This document shows positions 23,670 through 35,300 of a stretch of 64,000 nucleotides of DNA, in pieces. Under the pieces are notes generated by a model that was given only the letters and a program-made list of their open reading frames with translations, was not told where the DNA came from and ran no database searches. The translations under genes and the position numbers were made by a program. Where the stretch lies: contig CM060732.1 of assembly GCA_030704615.1 (NCBI GenBank), positions 7,008,001 to 7,072,000 of the forward strand, given 5' to 3'. The stretch is from Takakia lepidozioides. Its lineage: Eukaryota > Streptophyta > Takakiopsida > Takakiales > Takakiaceae. Positions within the stretch are counted from its first letter, which is position 1, and the number at the start of each line of letters is the position of its first letter.

Positions 23670-25790
23670 ATGGAAGATAATGACGATCTTTCAAATGATG
23701 CATTCATTTATCTCTCCGACTTTGAGGACGAACTGGAATACATTGCAAGTTTGGAGGAGACTTTTGAAAGTGCACATATACATGGTGAGCGTCTTTTATA
23801 TCTCCCTTTTGAGGAAGCATATTTTCAGCTTTCGGATGCTAAGTCGGATATTGACGGTGGATTGGAGACCAAAAACAAATCTGAATTTGGAAAGCACGTG
23901 CGAAGAGCCATGTGGATTTTTCAATATTGACAATGATATGGAACCATATGCAATTGGTGACGATCCTTCTTATTTTTTGGAATATAGAGATAGAGCGTTC
24001 TCCAAAATTTGTTCAATTAACATTTGGAAGTAGAAGCCTCATGATTGAGTGTTTAGAGGCTAACGTTTTCCAACATTCGCACGTACTCATGAGATTGATC
24101 CCAATTTTCGACCACCTAGTCATAGTCATGGATGTCCTATAGATGCATTTATGTAGCCACCCTTGAAAAATGGAAAAATCTTCAATGCAACTACAAGGTG
24201 CATTACTTTGAAGGAGGTAAGGGTCTCGTTCCGAAAACTGATCCGAAAGATAGGCAACTCCCTTGCTTAGAACAATGGATGTCCACATTTCCGAAGCTCA
24301 CACTAGGATAATTACTTACCAATCAAGCGTATGCTTGCTACGATAAAGCATACTTGGAGCACTGATGGAAGATAAGGTGGTATTCCACCATCATTTGTCA
24401 AACAATGTATTACATCATTTGGGGTATGTCACAAGTCATTTTGGGACGAGGTTTACAATGTTTCCAATGAGTCTTTAGAGATGAAATTTGCATACAACAT
24501 GTTGTGTTGAGACGTGCGAAGTATAAAAAGATAAGTGAGACCAAACGCATCACGGTCTTTCAATGTCATCGAAGTGGAAAAAAACAAAAACGGATACGGA
24601 TCAAGAACGTTCCACAAAACTTGTCACATGATAGAAATGCAAGAATATTAAAAGAAAAAATGCAATTGCGAGTTTCTTCTTAAGGTTGTGGTTCGTTTAC
24701 AACAACAAAACGACATTAAAAAGACCAATATTGAGGAACCAATCACTATATATGTCCATAATAAACATAGTGGACATCGTCCCGGGTTTTAGGGAGACAA
24801 GTTTTTTCTACCGGTGCATCCTAACGTAATTGCTTTTGGAATGGAGAATTTGATCCGAATGGTATCAACTTCGACGGTTGCTCTGGCAAGTACGAGGGAA
24901 GACAAAAAAATTCAAGCTATGGTTTCCGAGTCGGAACGTGCTACATACCGGTTTTTCTTTATTCCTAAAGAAGTGGAGTAATTGGCTTATTCAATGCGCT
25001 TGAATGGTAAGTTTCTATTTTGAATCATTTCATTATATCTATATCATAATTGATATTTATTTTCAAGTTAGTTATGCTTATAACAAGTTTGTGGATTGTG
25101 GTAGATGCATTATGTGTCGACGATTGGGATGCCGCTCTTGAGTAGAAATATCTAGACTTCAACAACAAGGGAAGATCATTTTATCTGAAGCTTATTGTCC
25201 CACTCATCGTGATCCAAGGAAAAAACCATTTGTTGTGGTTATACAAGATGATTTTATGAGATGTAATGTTGGAGATTTTCTGGTGGGCAATCATAGACGT
25301 TTGATTCTACCTTCAAGACAAATCAATCTGACATTCCTTTATATGCGGCCGTTGTGCCAAATCAAACGGGTCGAGGTATGTCAGTGTCTTATATGATATG
25401 TTCTAAAGACAAAGATAGTGGACAATAAGAGGTGACAATAGAGTTTGCCTTAACGAGTGCGTTTTCCAATATTGGGGATGTGAGACCTTTGGCCATTATC
25501 ATAGACAAATACAAGACAAATTTTCAATTCTATTCATGTGGTCGTGGGGACTAATCCATATTGTTGGAAAGATAGAATTCTTGGCAATGAGCAATCATAT
25601 GTCGTTTCCATGTCATGAAAGCATGGAGTGAAAACCTATTACCTCGTGTCTCCCTTGAAGAAAGGACGACGTTATGGCATCGTTTGCACGAATGTTTTGT
25701 GCCAATGAGGACACGTTCGATGCGAACTTGGAAGAATTTTACAATGATTTCAAGCATTTGCAGGAGGTAAAAAAATACATACGAACCGGT
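23670..25790 (+). pseudogene. Decayed Mutator/FAR1-like transposase gene
   Basis: Fragments in changing frames follow the order of MULE-related transposases of plants and algae. Seen in order: an acidic N-terminal piece (23670-23930); CNCEFLLKVVVRLQQ followed by HNKHSGHRPGF near 24660-24790; ATYRFFFIPKEVE near 24940-24980; EAYCPTHRDPRKKPFVVVIQ near 25190-25245; IGDVRPLAIIIDKYKT near 25470-25518, with a candidate catalytic Asp; NPYCWKDRILGNEQ; and CRFHVMKAWSENLLPRVSLE followed by ERTTLWHRLHECF near 25600-25700. Several stops and frameshifts separate them. No terminal repeats were located. Family naming is by motif memory, so the superfamily is less certain than its transposase nature. Confidence 0.55.
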
Positions 25791-25910
25791 TGGGCTAATG
25801 ATTGAGCTTAGGTTGATCCTAGGGGGTGGGCCAGATGGGATTGTGGGGGCTGGGTGTGCGGTGTGGTGGGGGTAGATGGTGGTTTTTAGTTTGTGGGTGC
25901 GCTTTAGGAG

Positions 25911-26432
25911 TTGATCCAGTGTGGCAGGGAAGGTGGTGGGTATGATAGAGTGCGTGGTGTGCTGTTGAACATGGAGGAGAAGGGTAAGGGTGGGTTCTTT
26001 GTAACGGAGGTATTTGGGGAGAGGTGGGGTGTGGGTGCATCGGAGTTGGTTAGCTTCGATAGCGACGAGGAGTGTTACGCCAGGTGGGGGTGGGAACTGT
26101 TGGGTAGCTTTTGGTTAGTGAGTAGGAGGATCGTGATGCTAGACGGGGAGGATTGTGCGGCCATATGGGCCCATTGGAGGGCCTCATGCGTTAGGGGGGC
26201 GCGGGGGGGGGGGGGGGGGGGTGGGAGGGGGGGGGGTGGGGGGGGGGGGGGGGGGGGGCGGCAAATCCACTCCCATATGAATTACTCCACCATAAGGGAG
26301 GTTGTAACCATTTGTTGTGATGGCGGTGAAGGAAGCCGTGGGGGTATTAAAGCCAGGAGTGTGGCTGTAAGGGGGATCGCAGATCTGTATCCGAGGGCTG
26401 AAGTTATTAGACTGTTGTCTGTTTGCACGTGA
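25911..26432 (+). other. Open frame of 173 codons across a poly-G tract; coding status doubtful
   Basis: The region is strikingly G-rich on the plus strand. The frame includes a Gly run from the poly-G tract and otherwise unremarkable sequence (EEKGKGGFFVTEVFGERWG, SFDSDEECYARWGWELLGSF). I do not recognise it. Strong base skew can hold frames open by chance, so this may not be a gene. Confidence 0.2.
26194..26262 (+). repeat. Poly-G tract, quadruplex-prone
   Basis: About 69 bases that are almost entirely G, interrupted by single C, T or A bases, including runs of about 20. Such a tract can fold into G-quadruplexes and is also a common site of sequencing and assembly error. Confidence 0.85.
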
Positions 26433-28181
26433 TGAACTCATGCGTCTGTTTCATAGAGTGTTTATGTACCTTAGGCAGAGCATGGAGTAGAATGAGAGAT
26501 GACACTATATTATGCTGCTATGATAAAGAGATTGATGCTTACTTGGAATTTGTGTACCTTGTCTTTGTAATATGGATGCTTAGGAATCAGAATGTTTAGA
26601 GGTGTTAAACAAATTATAGGAGAATGATCTCAACATCCGAATGGTGAGATCACCACACTTGGACCTGTACCTGGCATACGAATCCCTGAACTAAGGAGTA
26701 GTTAAGTAGGGTTTGTAGCAGAAGCTAGTCAAGACTCTGACATTGAATCATCAAGCTATCCTCACTAAGGAGAATCACTCTATCTATGTAAAGGATACCC
26801 AAGTTACTGAAGCCATGAGGCCTTGCTATGCAAGGAAAGGTTGTGCACAACTAATTCACCATGACTTCATCCACAATAAGTCATGTCTATTGATTCTGAG
26901 CGGCAGGAATACTTAGAGTATTCCAATGCCTCCCATTTAGAATATCCACCAAGATTGGCTAAGGGGTGGATGCATAAAATCCGTTGAACAATAGATAGTG
27001 AGAGGCTTGCATGACAGTTGTGAGTTATTCTTCCTCCCCTCTCTTATTTTCAAGTGTGCTCCACAAAAGAGAGTTGTGAAAATGATGTGGAGAAAGGCTA
27101 CAAAACTACTGGTACAAAGGAGAGGGAACCCTCTAACCATTATTGTGCCGAGGTGTCAGTGCATATATGCTTGGTTTGGCTATGAAGAGGTTCTATTAGA
27201 GTTTGTTAGAGAGTAGCTCGGATAGAAAGTCAATTGCTAGGCCATTGTTTAGGTAGCTTTTCATTTCACCTAATGCTTGTGTGCAAATTGGAGATGGTGC
27301 ACAGATATTTGTGGGGGGAACTATGAGATAACCTTGTTCTAGTGCTGTGATATGAGTAGTTGAATAACATAATTCCGATTTGTAACTGGCATAATTTGAT
27401 TGGTAAGAAGTGGCAACAAGTGGTTACGGATTTGGTGCAGCTTCTGTTACAGCCCTGGAGCTTTACAACTCATACCAACTACCAAAGTTCACATGACCAA
27501 AAAAGTGGGGCTGAAAATCCGTGAGGAGTGAGCACAAGCACTAAGCACTGAGCGGTGAGCAGACCTCCGAACCACGTCCGAGCCTGTCCGTAGGTTCGGG
27601 ATAGGTTTGGTTTATGGAATATATCTATTTTGGATTCTAAATGAGATTTTTACTAAATTTTTATTGCATACAACCTCTCAAAGATTGAAGGTTCTGCGCC
27701 GAACCCCATTTCATACACTAAAAAAAAAACAATTAAGGGAAAAAAATGTTTTTTAGTACCCGCAGTGTTTGGCGCTGAGCTCATGAAAAACCCAACCTCC
27801 CAAAAAAGCACCCCCTGTGTTTTGACCAACCATCCTCGGCTGTTTTCTTGGCCAAATGGCCTAAAGTTTTTCTTTGACATGTGCAGCACCTCACATATAT
27901 CAAAATATGGGTCCACCAACCTCATTCAATTCCAATCCGTTACCCAAACATACAAAAAACCATTTTTATAAAGATAAAATTGACACGGTGGCAAAAAATC
28001 AGGCCTCACATGCAACGGTGGTGTTATTGTAAATGGGGTTCGATTGGCCCAAAATTGGCTTGCAGGTGCAGGGGTTAGGTGGGCACAGATTGTCCGGTCA
28101 ATATTTCAAAATTGAAAAAGTTTTGGGAATTACACCTAGTTTCGCAGCAAGGGGTCTTGTTTTGGGTAGAAAGTCTTTTTT
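26433..28181. other. No recognisable gene
   Basis: Scattered short open frames on both strands with no domain matches that I can see. Sequence at 27500-27610 is a GAGC-rich simple region. Probably decayed repeats. Confidence 0.35.
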
Positions 28182-28587
28182 AAGATAAGAGCATCTTCAA
28201 TGTGCCTATGGGCCCGGCCGTCACGGCCCACTGAGCAGTCCGACTCCAACCTTCCAGACTGGCAGACCCCCACGGACAAAATATATATTTAACAATTTTT
28301 TTAATATATTTAACAACATACATTATTGCGACAAGATTTGATCACTAAACCTCATGCTTGTTATTTTGCTGCTCTTAACCACCACACTATCAACTGCTTT
28401 CTACAAACCTTTGAGATGTTTTATGTAGATAGCTTATGTGTTTTGTGGCCCCAGCAGACCAGCTTGCTTGGCGGACCCAGCACACTTGAGTCCGCCAGGT
28501 AGGCGATCCCACCATTGGGGACCCCCTTTGCTGCAGCGTGCCCCGCCCCGCAGGCACACGTGCCCGCATCGAAGATGCTATTATCTT
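28182..28587. mobile_element. MITE with 21-bp terminal inverted repeats
   Basis: The left end AAGATAAGAGCATCTTCAAT (28182 onward) and the reverse complement of the right end AAGATAATAGCATCTTCGAT (28567-28587) agree at 19 of 21 positions. The element is 406 bp and non-coding; its right half is GC-rich with short inverted segments. The end sequence resembles the GAGCATCTCCAAT family of plant MITEs. A target duplication could not be fixed because the flanks are AT-rich. Confidence 0.65.
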
Positions 28588-29393
28588 TCAATGAGAAGCA
28601 AGTCAAACAACCCCCGGAGTTTAGGGGTTAATATGGGGTTTGAATAAAGTAACTAGGTTGTATGATAGGGTCATTGTGGAGCACTGAAATACTGTAATGG
28701 GATTTATGGAAGTAGGTTTTGACTTTTGACGGTAAAGTCACCCGGTGGCCCAAAGTCAAATGACAGCCCTCAACCTCATAAGGTCTTCATGGCATGCATG
28801 CCCTCTAACTGTTGCTGAGGCGCTGTGTCACCCCTATTGGCATGTTCTCTCCCAAAGGTCCTCTGCACGTACTGACTCCTGCAGGAGTTTCCCTTCAGAC
28901 AAATTCTCCAATATGGTCTGCAAGAAGAGAAAAATCTGTTTCAAATGTTGTCCATAAAAAACTTTTAAGCAGCGAATTTCCTCTACCAAATGTAGGGCTA
29001 CTGTTATTCCCATTGCAGGGTTAACAAGACGCATGGATGCATGCTGGCCCTGCCTTCGTATAACATTCATCCATCCTCGTACTTCAGTTCTCAATAATAA
29101 TAACAAAGTTCCATTCTCCAACCCATGATTTAAGGTCTAAGGACTCCAACCCATGCATAGTCCCCGCCTTTGGGAAAAGGCAGGGCCAACAAAAATGGAA
29201 AGCGAGTGGTGTGCTCACAGAGGGTTGGACCTCATCTTCTTTGAACTGCAGATGACGCCTCATAGCCTGAGAGCTAATACAATATATAGCCATGACTACC
29301 ATGTAAGATAAACTCTAGAATTAACCCAGTTACAAAGTTAGGGCACTTGGGAGGAAAGTGCCGAAAGCTGAAGCCAGCGATATGAATCATCTT
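28588..29393. other. Downstream flank of CHLD; no gene seen
   Basis: No gene recognised. The part next to 29394 should contain the CHLD 3' untranslated region, since CHLD is read leftwards. Confidence 0.4.
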
Positions 29394-32300
29394 CTATGTG
29401 GTCTTGAGGGCTGACAGAGCTTCCTTGGTCGCTGCTGATACCACTGCATCTGAAGCATTGGGAAGATAGTAATACTTTCCTGCATGTTTACAGGCACACC
29501 ATGAGCACTTACTATACTGGCCGATGCTGGGTATTCAACACAAAATGCTCGTATATAAATGTCGAAACTTCTGCCCCAAACCCCCGGAACTACCCAGTTG
29601 CTTGCACACATTTGACTTCCCAAATTGAGAACTATGCTTCTAGGAGCTGCCAAGAGAGACATACATATCCTACAAGATGCAACCTCAGCTGTGTCTGCAC
29701 CCATTACATGTTACACTTCAGCAGTCAAAACAATCATCCGCCAACGTCCAAACTTGAGTAGTCAAAGAAGAACAATGAGCAGGAACTTTTATCCATAGGA
29801 ATTGAATTTGAGGGGACAGGGGGAATATGGCAGGAAAATTTGGAGACAGCCCAGATGCCAGGCTGCTCCCCAAGATTTAAGCAGATATAATCCTTCACAT
29901 ATTAACCAAAACACAAAATGTAGGATTTTACGCACCTTGTGCAACTTGGGCTACCTCTTTGGCAAATCCCGTGGAGATAAATTTGTTTTCAGTGTCAATA
30001 ACCAGCAATGACATTCCTGCTTTGAATATCTTTCCAGCCACAGCCAATATCTCTTCCTGAAAACCAAGACACCGACATCAACTTGGTATCACCGGCAAGG
30101 CTAAGAAAGCCTACATAGTCAGTATTTCAATAACATACCACACATAGGGGAGAAGACAAAGTGAGAAAGGGCACACTCCTTCCCCCTGAAATTCGCAACT
30201 ATTTCCCTGAGCAAAGAGGTCAATCGCCACAGCATGAGCAGGTTCCTCTACTGTAGCAACCTCACCTAACCGGGACTGGGATTCTTAACAGAGAGGGCAA
30301 TTGAGAGGGTACAAGAGCTGTGTGAAAGCATCCTGCTACTCAATTCAGCAGTAAAATGATGGGCAGTAAATGGACAATCTTGAACTTGTGTCTGCATGAT
30401 AGAAAGGATGTGTCAGAATCTTGAACTGGTGCGTTAGTTCAAGATTCTGACGAATCCTTTCTGTGCATGCAGACACAGTTTTTGCCAGATTCCCAAATGA
30501 TAACATAGTAAACATGAAAAAGTGCATGAAAATCAAACTACGTTGCTGGGCCCTCAACAAACCCTTGCTTAGCAGCTTCTTGACAAAGATGACATGGCTT
30601 TCATCCAAGTAGAACAGTCTCTTTGGTATTGGGGAATGCATTTGGTAAGGATCATCTGGGGACACTCCTAGTACCCTGCAGAGCCGTTCTCAGTACTGTT
30701 GGCAGTTATTTTCAAACTTCTTTGAAATTTTCCGTTGTCATTTTGTTTTGTTTTCAAACCAAGATTGCTAACAGGGCAACTGAGTAGCACACCGACTCGC
30801 TAACAACATCACACATGATATTACAAAAAATATGTGCAAATAAGGCCATACCTTCAATTCTTTCTGGCTTGGCCTTGGGGCATCTGGGGCATTGGCATCA
30901 GCATCTCCAGTAGACTTCTTCAATGACACATTTGCCCTTCCATCTGTTATTGCAACAATCATGACTCCCCCCACATCCCCACTCTTCTCAGCATTCAAGC
31001 CAACTCGCACAGCCTGTAGATCAGAGACACCAAGTGTGGAAGATAGTTCCTCCATGATAAATATTTAGTATTTCTGGAATCAAGGAATTATTGATAAATA
31101 CAGCACAGGCCATTTAGCTAAGTCTATAAACACTAGGAAAGTTAGATGTGGGATCAAAGGAAAGTGAAACTTTATATCATCCACGGGAAGCTCAAGAAGC
31201 TTGTGGGCTAAAAGAAAGTGGGGTCCCTTGACAAGCAGCCGCATTTCCGAGCCGTGGGTCAACCAAAATATGCAAAGTTAGGAGTGAGAAGATAAAGAAT
31301 AACACCAAAAAAAAAGGCCCTGGAATCGGCAGGAAATGACATATCTTACTATGACCAAAATAGGTACTGGTAGTCGACAGTATGCGGCCACAATACTAGG
31401 AAATGCAGCACCGCATTTCCTTGCCGGAGGCCGAATGAGGTATGCAAAGTTTGGGGTGAGGAGAAGAATAACAACCCAAAAAATAAAATAAAATCCAGGC
31501 ACGTGGAAACAGAAGGCAATGACATGTTAATATCTTAGAATGACCAAAATAGGTACTGGTAGGCAAGATACTCTAAGATGCAAAGCCTTCAAGACATGTC
31601 TGATCCTCGCAACGTAAAACGGATTGGTTGTCCTGGAATAGGCAATAGTATCGGCCATGGATTGCATAGTAGACAGGACAGTGAAAGCAGAAATGTTCTT
31701 CAGTCTCAATCGTCTGTAGCCGGACACATGCCGTCAAAACACAATCCCGGTTATCCTGTCTACCAGTCTCTATCCGCAGGCTGTGTGAGCCCACCCTAAA
31801 CTTCCCAAAGAAGAGATTAAGATAGAGTTGCAGAGAATTAACTGGGCTCAAGATTCTATCATCACGCAGGACCAGGAAGGTGTTGCCACTGAACTGCAGC
31901 ATTGTTGTAAGATGGTCTGGTTTCCAGGTCTGCCTAACATGACATTATGTCTTTAGTCAAAATTGAGAGACTCTCTAAAGTGGAGAACCTCATGTACATA
32001 TGCAGCCAGGCATGGCTGGTCCTCATAATGAAAGACCTCCATAAGGGTTTGGCTGTCTCTCAACAGGCAGTAGCAGTGGCCCCTGATTTCATAAAGAAAG
32101 TCCGTGGAGGAAGAGATATAGACAGAAGAAAGAATTTACAAGAGGGAGAGACAATACCGTTGTTAGCCCATGAGCAAGTGGAGATCCACCACCGCAAGGC
32201 AGCCTTTCGAGGCGTTTTCTTGCCATAGCAATTGACCGGGATGGAGGTAGCAGAACCTCTGCTGCATCTCCGCGGAATGGGATGATTGAAACCTGCCATT

Positions 32301-35300
32301 TCGAAACTTATCTTGACCATGAGATGAACAGAACATTGAATGGTCCTAACTGGGCGCTTAGGGATCAATTGGCTTAAGCATTCAAGAGTTATGATTCTGG
32401 GTGAATCATTTGCTGAACAATAGCCTTGTCCTTTAAGGACCCAAACCTCCTACATGTTCCCAGACCCATACCAACAGCACTTAGTGGTGCAGAACTTTTG
32501 TGGTGCTCATGCTGTACATATTCTGTAATGGTCTTCTCAAACATAAGGTCTGGAAACCAAAATACACACCACCTGGGAAGCACCTATGATCTGGTAAGGG
32601 CCCAAATCAAATTCAACAGGACACCCCAATCAAATCATAGCATTAGTATAATGCTTATGGCTAAGTTGCCTTGACTTGAGTATCCAAAGAGAGGAGCACC
32701 TGGTCCCTGCTGGTGTAGCTATCGGAAAGAAGCTGCATGGCAGCTCCCTTGGCGTTGTTCATGCGATTCAGTGCCATGCTGCCGCTGGCATCCACCACAA
32801 ATATTACCTGCAGCCCATCTGCACTCCATATGACCACAACAAACCAAAATAGACCCTACCACATAGTCCTCTTTCAGACTGCAATATTTCATATTTAATG
32901 CATACCTGCTTCTTCTAAACGTAGCTTGTTTGTCAAGATTAATCTAACCTATGCACATATGTACTTACAGAAAGTCACAGGTTCTGCAGTACAATTGAGA
33001 GAGCGGAAGACAAAGACAGGTGAATATAGACATTACAGTCTCTGTTTTGGAGCTGCTGGGAAACTGAAAAGACCACATCTTGGGTTTGAGCAAAGAGAGC
33101 AGAGCAAAATTACCAGGGCTCCAGCTTTTCGGGCCATGCGCTTTGCTCTCATGTCAGACTGCTCCACAAACACCTTCCTCAGTTCTCCATTTTTCAGGGC
33201 TCTTTGCTTTCGCAACTTCTGATATGGGGCTGCAGCCCGCAATGTTGCATCAACAGCCAATCTCCTTACTGGACCCTGCAAATGCAGGTTAATGCGGATC
33301 AGATTGTTACAATAAGATTTGTGTTTCACTATCCATACCAACAATCTTGCTGCCTGTGACCTCCACATGTATTTAGTTTGGTCTCCTTAAGACCATCTAT
33401 CCAACTTCATATCACTACTGCTTACACTTATCCTATAATAAAGCAGCATCGCAGTAACCTCGTCCATACACATAACAACACCAGAGAAGTTTTGGGAAAA
33501 CCTTAGGAATCATGGGCTTTATATAACGGCCTCTATCCTCAGAGAAAATGACATTCTTCGCCCGTCCAGCCTTCCCCCGCCTTCGATTGGCCTGCTGAGC
33601 AAAGAACAGAAGCTGAGGATCAACCATCCCACCTTCGGCATCGAATATGAACTCCTCAGGCACTTGATCCTCTTGTTGGTCCTCCTTCTCATCATCATCA
33701 TCTTCTTCCTGAGAAACCGGCCCCCACATAAGCATCTCCCCCTCTTCCTTGTAAACATGTCTGTTCTCCCTCCAAAATAGACAAAATCTCAAGTCCAACT
33801 GACCTTAGATACTGACCACAATGAAAAGGTGACCACCTGTCCATCTAATGAGATGTTTTCATCTTCTCCACGTATTCTTATGAGATTTGTGCGACTGTGA
33901 ATGGTCACTGTCCCCTCACCAGAGACTCTACATTGCCAAGAGTCTAGATGCAGAATCTATGTACCTATCTTAGGGTTTAGCAGTTGAGGTAGAGCACAAG
34001 ACTCTTCTAGGACAGGGTGCCAGGAGCCAAGACAGTGCAACAAACAGGATCTTTGCCACAAATAGGCAGCCATACTTGCTCATCTTCCTCCTCCTTCTCA
34101 TCCTGGTCTTTCTCTTGATTCTGTGGTGGTGGAGGGGGTGGCGGAGGTGGTTGCTGCTGGTCTGGTGGCATATCGATGTAGATAGAGCGTGGTATGATCA
34201 CTAACTCAACCTGCACCAAATGTTTAGCATACTGAGGACAACAACACTTTTCCAGGATAGCTAAAGACCTAGCAATGCGATGCCAGGGATTAACCCCATG
34301 CAAGTACAAAACCTGAAACTGTCAACCGGCAACAATAGATGTGTTCCAAGCAAAAGAAACAGTAGTCAACCACCTAGGATCAAGACCCTTAGGCTTTTGA
34401 GCAGGAAGCGCTAGTAATATAAGGAGCTTTAACTAACAAATACCACTCCTACACTAGAAATGGAGCTTCATGCAGGGGGAAACTGATAGGCGCCTACTAG
34501 TATCCTCCTCAGACTTGAGCAACAGCAGGGCATTCCTCATGCAACTACTGATGGTAGCAAGCTTACAGCTTTTTTCAAATCATCAACTCCCACTCGATCC
34601 CGTCCTTCTAGCGCGGCAAGCGCCTTAGCAACTTTGACGGCACTTAGCTCTGCTCGATGGCCCTGCCCAGAACACTGCAGTCTGAGAGAACAATCTAAAT
34701 AACAAACTTCAACTTGGTAAATCAAGGAGCACTGCAAATACAGAGCCTCTCCGTTTTTGCAAGTACATTACCAGGCAATCTTCAAACTTGTCCCTCTTCC
34801 TATCCCTCGGCAGCAGTCCAGTGTAACTCTCAAGTAAGAACAACCACCCTGGGGAAACCCACCTGGCAGCCACCCCGAATGGCCTCTGTGACCAGATATT
34901 TTATTTGTTCCCTGCTGATGGTCACATCCTTCAACCACTCTCTTGCCAAAATTACCTGCATTCATATAGCCACAGCTTCAACATGACCAAATGACTGATG
35001 ATGTAATGGACAGTCCACGACCATCATAAGAACCCAAGCAGTTTAGCATGGGATAAAATGGATAGATAAACAATGCACCTGCCAAAAAAACTGTACCCTA
35101 CTCCAGATGTGAGATAATATTGGAAATTGAAGGTTTGTGTGCAAAATTTGAAATAGACACTGCCGTTTGGTTTGCAAAAAGTAAACCTTCAAAGTAAATC
35201 ATTGGTGCAGCCCATCAACCCTCTGTTAACGGATATAAGGACATCGCCACAAACCTGCCTTCACCACAATTAGTGAAATCTGGAACTTACATATTCATCA

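Noticed and set aside
26184-26441. Minus-strand proline-rich open frame
   Set aside because: It is the complement of the poly-G tract; no start context, splice pattern or domain.
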